This document shows positions 1 through 7,100 of a stretch of 10,837 nucleotides of DNA, piece after piece. The notes under the pieces were generated by a model. That model searched no databases. It saw only the letters and a list, made by a program, of their open reading frames with translations, and had not been told where the DNA came from. The translations under genes were made by a program, and so were the position numbers. The number at the start of each line of letters is the position of its first letter. Within the stretch, counting starts at the first letter, position 1. The DNA is from UBA11855 sp964591705 (GTDB lineage: Archaea > Thermoproteota > Bathyarchaeia > Bathyarchaeales > Bathycorpusculaceae). The stretch spans positions 1-10,837 of the forward strand of contig CAZQCX010000049.1 of NCBI GenBank assembly GCA_964591705.1. The letters are read 5' to 3'.

Positions 1-1
1 G

Positions 2-85
2 CGCGGGGTGTGGGATTTGAACCCACGCGGCCTTTCGACCACAGACTTAGCAGGCCTGCCCCCTACCAGGCTAGGGCAACCCCGC
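2..85 (-). tRNA. tRNA-Ser (anticodon GCT)
   Basis: On the minus strand the sequence folds as a type II (long variable arm) tRNA. The acceptor stem GCGGGGT pairs with ACCCCGC and the discriminator base is G. The D-arm has a CCC/GGG stem with GG in the loop. The anticodon stem CAGGC/GTCTG encloses the loop CTGCTAA, which gives anticodon GCT at 49-51. A variable arm with a GGTC/GGCC-like pairing follows, then a T-arm GTGGG-TTCAAAT-CCCAC. It reads the serine codons AGC and AGU. No intron is visible. The base after the discriminator is C, but the window ends there, so an encoded CCA cannot be judged. No clear TATA-like box is seen at the expected distance upstream (about 105-115). The 3' end of the tRNA points out of the window, so any element integrated at its 3' end would lie to the left. 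Confidence 0.96.
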
Positions 86-296
86 CCTGTCTTCTTCTGA
101 TTCTGCAGGTTTCAATTTTGCTTGGACCCTGCCAAGTTCTCACTTCTTCTGCGCTATCTCGGAAATATTAGGCTATCTGTTGGGCATGGGCGCTCGAAGC
201 TTATTTCCAGAGAAGCTTCCAGATTTCTGGGTTTCCCTATGGTCGTGACCATTCTGCGCAGAGAGCAAGAGCAAAGACATAATCGTCTTCTAGCTT
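86..296. other. gene-free spacer between tRNA-Ser and the restriction gene
   Basis: I see no convincing gene in this 211-base stretch. It holds a short direct repeat (TTCCAGA at 205-211 and 217-223) that overlaps the 12-base palindrome CCAGATTTCTGG at 219-230. It lies downstream of the endonuclease stop on the minus strand and upstream of the tRNA. The palindrome could form a small transcript hairpin, but no T-run follows it on the minus strand, so I do not call a terminator. A plus-strand open frame (122-337) has no ribosome binding site, and its composition looks like noise. Confidence 0.5.
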
Positions 297-929
297 TCAT
301 TTGCTACAATTGGCGATTTTTCTTAAGACATCAATGAACTTGTCGAACATTTTCACTTTGTTGCTTTCTTCCATAGGGGTTAGGCACATGGCATAGCTTC
401 CGTTAGTATCGACTTCAATTATAGCTCTTCCCTTTTTCGCAGGTTTCCGAATAGCGAGTGTACCATCTTCGTCTAGAGTGATGAAGAGCACCTTGATGTG
501 TTTGGTGGCTTCGTCGCCGGAGAGTTTGATCTTCCAGTACCTTGTTTGGGCGATTCTTTCACGTAAAGTGACTTTGCTTGATATGACAGCAATTATCCTG
601 TGAGTCTTTGGTTGATAGACTATCAGGTCGACATCGGACAGGTGTGAACTGAATTCGCCAAAATCCACGAGTAGGTTCCTCTTAACGGCGCTGAGCTCAT
701 AAGTCAAGTTCTGACCGCTTGTACGCTCGAGCCTGTTTCCTTCCGCGACTCTCAAACCCAGCAGTTCGATTTCTCTTTTGAGCATGTGTAAAAGAAGTTT
801 TTCGAGGTTCTTTCCCTTCCATGCCCTCCAAGATTGCGCGTGATCCTTCTTTGCGGTTGGATGTTTCAGCCAGTCTTTGTAATGGCACTCCTTTGCTTCT
901 TCCAAAAATTCAGAGACGTGTTTGTACAC
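297..929 (-). CDS. putative type II restriction endonuclease, BsaWI / CCGG-family-like PD-(D/E)xK fold
   Basis: The product is a 210-residue soluble protein, most likely the cleaving partner of the methyltransferase just upstream. The centre of the protein reads DVDLIVYQP (D99, D101) followed by AVISSKVTLRERIAQ (S117-S118-K119, E124). An acidic residue, then SxK on a second strand, then a helix with Arg-Glu-Arg fits the variant PD-(D/E)xK site of the CCGG-recognising group (BsaWI, NgoMIV, Cfr10I types), where Ser or Thr replaces the usual acidic residue. E43 in the helix around GKNLEKL is a possible extra acidic ligand. The annotated start is GTG at 927-929 with no good ribosome binding site. 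The frame stays open upstream to a TGA at 1008-1010, and the extra residues (for example SELTKLYEEKRAAHG) look coding, but only CTG codons are available there. The true N-terminus may therefore overlap the methyltransferase end (986). The target sequence cannot be read from the protein, and the family assignment is by motif resemblance. Confidence 0.72.
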   Translation of the reverse strand: MYKHVSEFLEEAKECHYKDWLKHPTAKKDHAQSWRAWKGKNLEKLLLHMLKREIELLGLRVAEGNRLERTSGQNLTYELSAVKRNLLVDFGEFSSHLSDVDLIVYQPKTHRIIAVISSKVTLRERIAQTRYWKIKLSGDEATKHIKVLFITLDEDGTLAIRKPAKKGRAIIEVDTNGSYAMCLTPMEESNKVKMFDKFIDVLRKIANCSK

Positions 930-985
930 GTCCGTTCCATGGGCTGCTCTCTTTTCCTCGTACAGTTTCGTCAGCTCGGATGTCT

Positions 986-2281
986 TCAGGTAGTCTTCCT
1001 CTTTGAGTCACTTCTCTTACCCTTTTCCCTTTGGTAATACGCCCAACTGATCTCTCGAGACTCCTCAGTCTTCTTCTCAATAGCCATGGGTTTTCTCATT
1101 ATGAACAGGTACTTGAAACCTCGTAGATAGAAGTTGAATCGCCTAGCGCGATTATGCCAGAGACCTGTGTTAGAAGACTGCCCTCGACGAGCTATGCATA
1201 TCAGATCCACAGTATCAAAATATTTTGTAAGCCTTGCGTATAGCAAGAAACCAACTGGCGTGAATTTCTTCTTCACCCATTGGTCCCCAATTAGCCATCC
1301 CAGAACTTTTCCAGGTTTCAGTATTCTGTGTGATTCTTTGATTACTTTTTCCAGTTCGTCGTAGAACTCTGCCGTTTCGCTTGAGATCTTGCCAATGCAG
1401 TTAGGATTCTCGTTATACCTAATGTTATCCCCGTATGGTGAATCGATGAAGACCAAGTCAGCATAATTGTCTGGGAGAGGGATCTTGCGAGCGTCATTCT
1501 GAATTATGTCTTTCCTGTAAGGAGGAGGCGCAATATCGTAGCAAATTGCCTTTCTGCCTTCTTCCTTGCACACGTCAAGTGTGGTGCCGCTTCCACACAT
1601 CGGGTCAACAACAAGGTCTCCAGGTTCCGTGTACCTCCATATCAGGTTCCAGATGAGTTCAGCAGGGGTGACGCCAGCATATTTGTTGTTTCCTTTCGGA
1701 ACAGACCCATAACTTTGCCTGGGAAAATCCCAAAGCGTCGTGGATTGCAGCTTCGGGATCTCTTCCGCCGCCTCGTCTTTCTTGTTGACGTAAGGGAGCA
1801 TCTGCCAAGACTGGGGTTCAGATATCTCAAGGTCAACTGCAGCCTCAGTTTTCGTGAGATACTCTTGCCATTGATTGATTTGCATCGTGGGTGCCCTGTA
1901 CAAATCGAGGAGAGCAAGGGTCTTGCCCTTATTGATTGGCGACGACCTCTCAATGGTTAGCGCATCAAGAAGCTTCTTTGCTTCCTTGAGCGGGATTGTC
2001 TTCCCAACTGGCTCAACCTTGACTTGGTAAGGATATTTCCTTTCCCATGCATCAGGAATAATGTTATAACTCGCGTCTGCAGCTGCCCTAAACACGCCAA
2101 GCAAAAGGTCAGAATCCAAATTCCATAGAAATAGGAAATCGCCTTTCTTCACCCTCATGGCAGCCGCCCCATAGACTTTGCTGCTTCCAAAAAGCAAAAG
2201 TCTCAGGCACTCGTCCATCGATGAGTTCGTGCATGCAAACACGTAGCCTCTCACAGTTGCCGGCAATGGTTTCTGAACCAC
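986..2281 (-). CDS. DCD-like domain fused to a DNA methyltransferase (N4-cytosine/N6-adenine type)
   Basis: The gene encodes a predicted SAM-dependent DNA methyltransferase protecting host sites from the downstream endonuclease. The frame is open to a TTG at 2353 (455 residues). I favour the GTG at 2279-2281 (431 residues) because GAGGAG at 2288-2293 sits six bases before it and a TATA-like ACTTATAT lies further upstream. Numbering from the GTG, residues about 11-95 match the DCD pattern: RGYVFACTNSS, then DECLRLLLFG, GDFLFLWNL, LLLGVFRAAAD, NIIPDAW and YPYQVKVEP. Residues about 190-400 form the methylase. Motif I is DPMCGSGTT (226-234) and the acidic D-I after motif II is in ICYDI. Motif IV is DSPY (280-283), where DPPY or SPPY is usual. 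A likely target-recognition part and a Lys/Arg-rich tail follow. Motif I precedes IV, with no large insert between them. The next gene starts within or just after this one, so the two are probably co-transcribed. The modified base is uncertain. Confidence 0.85.
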   Translation of the reverse strand: MVQKPLPATVRGYVFACTNSSMDECLRLLLFGSSKVYGAAAMRVKKGDFLFLWNLDSDLLLGVFRAAADASYNIIPDAWERKYPYQVKVEPVGKTIPLKEAKKLLDALTIERSSPINKGKTLALLDLYRAPTMQINQWQEYLTKTEAAVDLEISEPQSWQMLPYVNKKDEAAEEIPKLQSTTLWDFPRQSYGSVPKGNNKYAGVTPAELIWNLIWRYTEPGDLVVDPMCGSGTTLDVCKEEGRKAICYDIAPPPYRKDIIQNDARKIPLPDNYADLVFIDSPYGDNIRYNENPNCIGKISSETAEFYDELEKVIKESHRILKPGKVLGWLIGDQWVKKKFTPVGFLLYARLTKYFDTVDLICIARRGQSSNTGLWHNRARRFNFYLRGFKYLFIMRKPMAIEKKTEESREISWAYYQREKGKRSDSKRKTT

Positions 2282-2285
2282 TCGC

Positions 2286-2339
2286 TTCTCCTCGAAATAA
2301 ATTATGCCGTCTGTAACAATAACCGATGAGATATAAGTG
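2286..2339 (-). promoter_or_regulatory. putative TATA box and ribosome binding site for the methyltransferase
   Basis: Reading on the minus strand, ACTTATAT (2331-2338, extending to 2339) is a TATA-like box. A transcription start about 25 bases downstream would fall near 2305-2310. GAGGAG at 2288-2293 then precedes GTG 2281 by six bases. This arrangement would place the TTG at 2353 upstream of the transcript, which argues against the longer reading. The evidence is position and sequence only. Confidence 0.45.
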
Positions 2340-2419
2340 TTAAACGTTGTCAACTGCGAAACGCAAAATCGAGAAAACCCTCAAGCGTGAAGCCTTTCCA
2401 CCGCTATTACAGAGAGTAG

Positions 2420-2902
2420 TTATTTCCTTCTGCTGCCTTCCCAATCTTCATATTTTTTGAGCAGTGCGTCTAGTTGCTGCTCTAATTAGTCTGCTACACC
2501 TAGGAAGGGCATTTCTGTTTCCTTTATGATTTCCTCTGGCTGCTCGTATTTTTCCCTGAGCACTTCGATATGCTCGTAATGCCTGTCGAGGTATCTTGGT
2601 CTCCCGCGTGCTGCGTCTCTTAGAAAGTCTTCTTTTGTGGTCAAGCCTAGTTGCTTGTTTTCTTCTCTGAAGTCTTCGATTTGCATGAGGAGGGCTTCAG
2701 GGAGATGACTGATTAGAAATCGAACATGATTTCTATGGTGTGCTGGTAATTTTGCATTTTTTCCAAAGCAACCATGATCGCTGCGGCTGCGGGTTTCAAA
2801 CAGGCAATACCCAAACATTGAGCATGTTTTCACTTTAACTCTGGTCTCTCGACTGCACTGGAGAGTCGTTTCGGCGTCTGCTTTTTTAGCTGTTTTCGGC
2901 AT
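2420..2902 (-). pseudogene. degraded ribbon-helix-helix-type regulator gene with in-frame stop
   Basis: From ATG 2902 the frame runs 138 residues to a TAA at 2486-2488. Past that stop the same frame continues with protein-like sequence (LEQQLDALLKKYEDWEG and a basic end) to a second TAA at 2420-2422. The simplest reading is a nonsense mutation near the 3' end, for example CAA to TAA. The middle part resembles an RHH DNA-binding unit: a strand and helix around VRFLISHLPEALLMQIEDF, a turn, then LTTKEDFLRDAARGR, as in CopG/Arc-like proteins. The N-terminal part (ETTLQCSRETRVKVKTCS) could be the start of another such unit. It becomes odd and Cys/His-rich between about 2710 and 2810, where the neighbouring frame reads MVALEKMQNYQHTIE before a stop at 2713-2715, so a frameshift there is possible. 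It is divergent from the regulator at 2928, 25 bases apart. The function is inferred from fold resemblance only. Confidence 0.5.
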
Positions 2903-2927
2903 AGGCGTGAGCTCCGAGTGACCTATC

Positions 2928-3359
2928 ATGAAAAAGAAAAACCAAGCCTTGGCGCTGGAAGATAATCTGCTCGTGGACCTCACCTTGCATGGCGTCCCAG
3001 CATCCTTGCTCACCGAGTTCGCTCAGAAAGTCGCCAACCCCTACTACCTGGGAAACATGAACGCCGCAGTACAGGACCTGATCCAGAAAACGCTCACAGA
3101 ACAGGAATTCGTCCATTCCCGCATTACACACGTCCGCAGCAGCCAGCGAAAGCAGTCAATCTCAGTTGGGCTACAGAGAACGGTAGATGCATTGCGAGGC
3201 TTCCAGGAGGCGGCGTCAGCAAGCCAAGTTGCAGTCGCCACAGGAAGAGACCGAACTGATGAGAGCGCACGCCTGAACGAGTTGTACCGTTTGGGCTTGG
3301 CGTGGAAAGAAAAGCGAGGTCGATCCAGAGTCTTCAGCCTGAAGGAGGCAGCTACTTGA
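2928..3359 (+). CDS. RHH plus winged-helix DNA-binding regulator, virus-type
   Basis: The product is an intact 143-residue protein, probably a transcriptional regulator of the remnant element. Residues about 16-60 look like a ribbon-helix-helix dimerisation unit: DLTLHGVPASLLTEFAQKV forms a strand and first helix, and NMNAAVQDLIQKTLTEQE the second helix. Residues about 80-140 look like a winged helix-turn-helix. ARLNELYRLGLAWKEKRGR reads as a recognition helix and wing, and RVFSLKE as the last strand. The ATG at 2928 has only a weak purine stretch before it (GAGTGA). A T-rich stretch at 2882-2889 could act as a TATA box. The stop TGA (3357-3359) overlaps the TTG start of the next gene (3356), which suggests translational coupling in one operon with the SANT/HTH-like gene and the terminase. 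No broken motif is seen, unlike its three neighbours. Confidence 0.72.
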   Translation: MKKKNQALALEDNLLVDLTLHGVPASLLTEFAQKVANPYYLGNMNAAVQDLIQKTLTEQEFVHSRITHVRSSQRKQSISVGLQRTVDALRGFQEAASASQVAVATGRDRTDESARLNELYRLGLAWKEKRGRSRVFSLKEAAT

Positions 3360-3800
3360 CGAAGGGTAAGCCTTGGTCACCTGAACATGAAAAGCAGCTC
3401 CGCGAACTGGTGCGGGCAGGCAAATCCATCAAAACCATCTCAGAGGCACTTGGGAAAACAGAGACTGCCATCCGCCAGAAAATGATTAAACTCGAATTGA
3501 AAGAAGAAAAAAAAGTCACACAGCAAATTTTTTTCTTCTACCAGCCCCTTACCAGCCGAATTGCCAAACATGGAAAGGCAACTCAAGGTTTTGGCTGCTG
3601 CATTGGAACTGTTGCAGACGCGTGGGCTTGACCGCATAGAGATCCTGCGTTTGCGCAGCATAGTCACGGGAGTGCAGGTTTACCAGGAGTTGCTCGCGGA
3701 TTTTCTCGGTTTCGCTGAGCTTGAGCGGCGGCTTTTTGAGTTGGAGGCGAAGTATGCGGAGCTCGCGAAGGATACGGTTGAGGGCGCACAGGGCAGTTAG
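3356..3800 (+). pseudogene. SANT/HTH-like small DNA-binding gene, frameshifted at a run of eight A
   Basis: TTG 3356 overlaps the preceding stop codon. The first 53 codons read a Myb/SANT- or HTH-like unit: GKPWSPEHEKQLRELV, then GKSIKTISEALGKTETAIRQK. This pattern is common for small proteins encoded before terminases, where it may recognise the packaging site; that role is inference. At A8 (3507-3514) the reading changes. The initial frame goes on into unlikely sequence to 3631. The next frame, open from 3501, carries a coherent helical C-terminal part: MERQLKVLAAALELL, then GLDRIEILRLRSIV, VYQELLADFL and ELERRLFELEAKYAELA, ending at 3800. Removing one A joins both parts into 147 residues. 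The cause could be mutation, a sequencing error in the homopolymer, or a slippage site that makes two products. The last 20 or so bases overlap the terminase start. Confidence 0.65.
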
Positions 3801-4149
3801 CACGTATCAGCAGGCGAAGCTTAAGCTCGACCGATACGAGAGCAAAGCTGATCGTGCGAGGGCTGCAAAGGCTTGGGAGCTGCAGTCTGACGCTGAAGGC
3901 TTCTTCCGCAAGGTCCTCGGCTTCACGCCTTACGGGTACCAGCTTGAGCTTGCGGACTTGTTTGAGAAGAACCAGTTTGTCGCTGCTCGGTGGTGCCGGC
4001 AGAGCGGGAAAAGCTGGATGGTGTCGGCGCTGCTGTTGAAGTATGCTTGGGAGAATCCTAGTAGTTACATAGCGATTGTCGGTCCGAGCTGGCACCAGAA
4101 CAAGATTCACTTGTTTTCGGGCTTTCCTGAGAGTAATGTCCCACTCTAG
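3778..4149 (+). pseudogene. truncated large terminase subunit (ATPase N-terminus only)
   Basis: The gene encodes 123 residues from TTG 3778, overlapping the end of the preceding gene by 23 bases. A helical start (STYQQAKLKLDRYESKADR) leads into GFTPYGYQLELADLFEKN, the adenine/Q-like region typical of terminase and helicase-type ATPases. A Walker A-like segment follows at residues 71-79 (RWCRQSGKS), then a strand SYIAIVGPSW. After about residue 108 the similarity stops and a short unrelated tail (IHLFSGFPESN) leads to TAG at 4147-4149. Full terminase large subunits run to 400-600 residues with Walker B and an RNase H-like nuclease domain, both missing here. The rest was lost by deletion or rearrangement near 4105-4115. 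The remnant cannot package DNA. It marks the cassette as derived from a tailed virus or provirus. Confidence 0.75.
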
Positions 4150-7100
4150 AAGGATTTAATCAGCTGCAGTAGCCTATCTCTGTTTGCCCAAACCAGACCC
4201 AACAGTATTAGGATGAATCCCAAAGCTTGCGCTGCCCAAACATAGCCACCGCTTAGAACAGGGGTAAACCTGTTAAAAGAATAACTCAGATCCCCGGGCA
4301 ATTTGAACGATACCCATTCATGCTGCGCAAGATCGGTCAGTGCCAAGAAATTAGAAGCCATAGAGACCAAAATGAGATATAGAGCTACCCACGCTACGTA
4401 GAAGGCCAGCTTTCGCCGTTTTGGAGAACCGTTTCCTGTTCGCGAGACCATTATGCATTTCTCGACCGCCGAGGCACCAAGAAGGCACAGTAAAGGAAGC
4501 GTCAGGAAATTGTATTTGATCGAATTTACATACGGAACAAGCAGGTTACCATAGAAAACCAACACCAAGTTGAGTCCCATAACGCCGGCGACTGTAACAA
4601 AACACGTCAAGTCAAGAAAGAAGAGCTTAGAGAACCGTCTTCCGTAAATAAACGAAACTAACAGAGAGAGAAAGCAACCAAGAATGAAGAAAACTCCCAA
4701 GGATTCAACCAAGAAACTCAGGTTGAAGAAAGGTGAAGCCTTCAATCCGACTGGCAGAAAAGTTCCAAAATCGTCATGACCGAACATGGACATCAGCCCC
4801 CGTCCAGAAATTGCCTCGTACCAGAAATACTGCAAAAGTGAGGCTGGCAATATGAACAAGGCAAGTTCAACTGTTGAACGTTTGAGGCTTTTCGGTCGGG
4901 AGTATAGGAAAATCAATGCAAGCGGAATCAGTATAAACACTGCAAAAAGCTTCGCCAGCAAAGCCAAACCGAAAACCAAACCCGCCAACAGAAACAGTTT
5001 CAGAGAGTCCTTTCTAAGTGCATAGATACTAACAAGCAGGCACAATAGGCTGAAAAAGAGGCAGTAGACGTCAACTAGGAAAGCCCGCGACATTATCAGC
5101 TGCCAAGGCGCTAAGGCAAAAAGGGCTGCAGCCAACAACCCGGTTCGGCTGCCATATAGTGCTTCACCAACTTTATACATCACAAAGACACTTCCGAGGG
5201 CAAATATGGCTGCTGCCGCAACCCCAATCGTGTAGGAGGAACCGAAGGTTCTCAAGAAGAACGCTGCGATGTAGAAGCCCAGAGGCTGCATGTTAATCAT
5301 GTTGCCATAGCTAGTATACGGCATTCCCCACTGAATAATACCCATCGCAGCTGAAAACTCCACCTGAGAATCCCAGCTGGAGAATGGTCCGAGACTGAGT
5401 AACAGAAACGCGGCACCAAGAAGCACTCCAATGATAGCAAAATGTTCCTTCAAGCGACGAGTGATTGGCTGAAGATGAAGGCGGTTTGAAACGAAGTTGC
5501 CTCTAGGTCCTTTGCCTTCGTTCTCAGGAGGAGAACCTAAGACATCGGGGACTTTCGTAAGCATTTGAAACAGTAGGCTGCCTATGGCAATGGCGAACGC
5601 TGGAAAGGCTGGCAGGATATACCAGAACTGTTTTGTCTGAGTAAAAGTGAAGAATACGAGCACTATTGACATCCATGAGAAAACCAGAGTGTCTTCCTTT
5701 GAACGCCTGACAACTGCTTTGAAGGCAGAGAGTCCTGCCGCAAAGGGCAGCAATATCACCCAAAGAATGTTCTCTCTATCGACAAGATAACTGAAATAGT
5801 AAAGATAATTACCGCCGTGTTCTTCAATGGAACTGACAGTTCGCGCAACGCCTTGAAAAACAAAATGAAAATTCCAAAAGTCTGGTCCGAACCAAAGAAG
5901 CATATAGATTATCCAAGGAGCTACCATGAGGATTGCGACTTGCCAGAAAAGCGCGAAGCGTTTTGTGAATAGGTACCTGAATCCTTTCCCCGCTACGGTG
6001 AAATAGACTAATATGATGACCGGTATTAGCAACGCCATGGCCTGCTTCGTCATGAATGCAAAACCAAAAAAAAGCCCGCTCAGAACAGTATATCGTCGTC
6101 TTCCTTCCTTTTCGTCGCTCAATAACAGAGAGTAAAGACTGCATAGAATGAAGAAGATCAAAGGGGCATCAGTCATTGCGCGGGTTGAAAGAACATAAAA
6201 TGTCGTGAATGTACCAAGAACTAGCGCAGAAAGAAGCCCAACATATCGGTTGTAGAGCTTCTTCCCTAAAAAGAAAATGACGACTAAGGATAGCGAACCG
6301 AACACGGCACTCCAGAATCTGGCTGCGAAGTTGGTAACCCCGAATATCTGGTAAGCAAGAGACACGAGCCAGGCAAAGAGAGGCGGCTTGCCGATCCCGA
6401 AATCCAATTGCCCGAAAGACCAAGGGCTGAGGTAATCGCCGGTCTTGAACATGTGAAAAGCCCACTGCGAGTATGTTTGTTCCTCAGTCACCCAAAGAGG
6501 GCTATTTCCCAGGTTGACGAAGAATGCTGCTGAAAAAAGAAGAAGCAAAAAAACGCAGAGCGCATCAGCGTGCGATGATGCCCATGTGAATCTTGGTTTA
6601 GGACTCGTTTCGGCTTTGGTTTGTTGCTTTTTTATTTTGGAGGTTCGAGCGAGCCACAAAATTGTCAGAGCTGCCATGACCGCCACGACAAGGGCAACCA
6701 CATCGAAAACAATGGTGGTCCACGGAACGGAGTCGACCAAGACAGGAGGTAGTGCTTCAGCTGTTGCGTCAGATAGTGCGAAAGCATAGATTCTATGGTC
6801 GCTGCTTCCAACGTAGAGTATTCCATTCGCCAAGACAGGAGAAACGTCTACAGATGATCCTGTGGAGTAGCTCCATCGTTTCTCCCCTGTGAACGCGTCA
6901 AAGCAGTAGATGTTGAAGTCTTCAGAGCCCACATACACACGTCCGTCAGCGATCGCTGGCGAGGATCTGACCCAATACCCAGTTGGACTCTGCCAAATTC
7001 TGTCGCCGTTAGAAGCGTTCAGACAATAAACATTATTATCATCACAGCCCACGTAGACAAATCCGTAAGCCGCGGCTGGGGATGAGAAAACTGAACCGCT

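Noticed and set aside
1..90. tRNA-Ser as the integration site of the virus remnant to its right
   Set aside because: Integration normally uses the tRNA 3' part and leaves the element beyond the 3' end. The 3' end faces the left edge of the window, while the remnant is on the 5' side, and no repeat of the tRNA 3' sequence was seen in 86-4200.
219..230. CCAGATTTCTGG palindrome as a terminator or R-M target
   Set aside because: No T-run follows on the minus strand, and a single short palindrome gives no support for a recognition site.
3501..3800. Separate small gene starting at TTG 3561
   Set aside because: The coding-like sequence joins the upstream half exactly when one A is removed from the A8 run, and the TTG lacks a ribosome binding site, so a split gene is the better reading.
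6514..6789. Plus-strand open frame opposite the propeller to membrane transition
   Set aside because: It is low-complexity and lies wholly antisense to a well supported coding region, with no ribosome binding site or recognisable fold.
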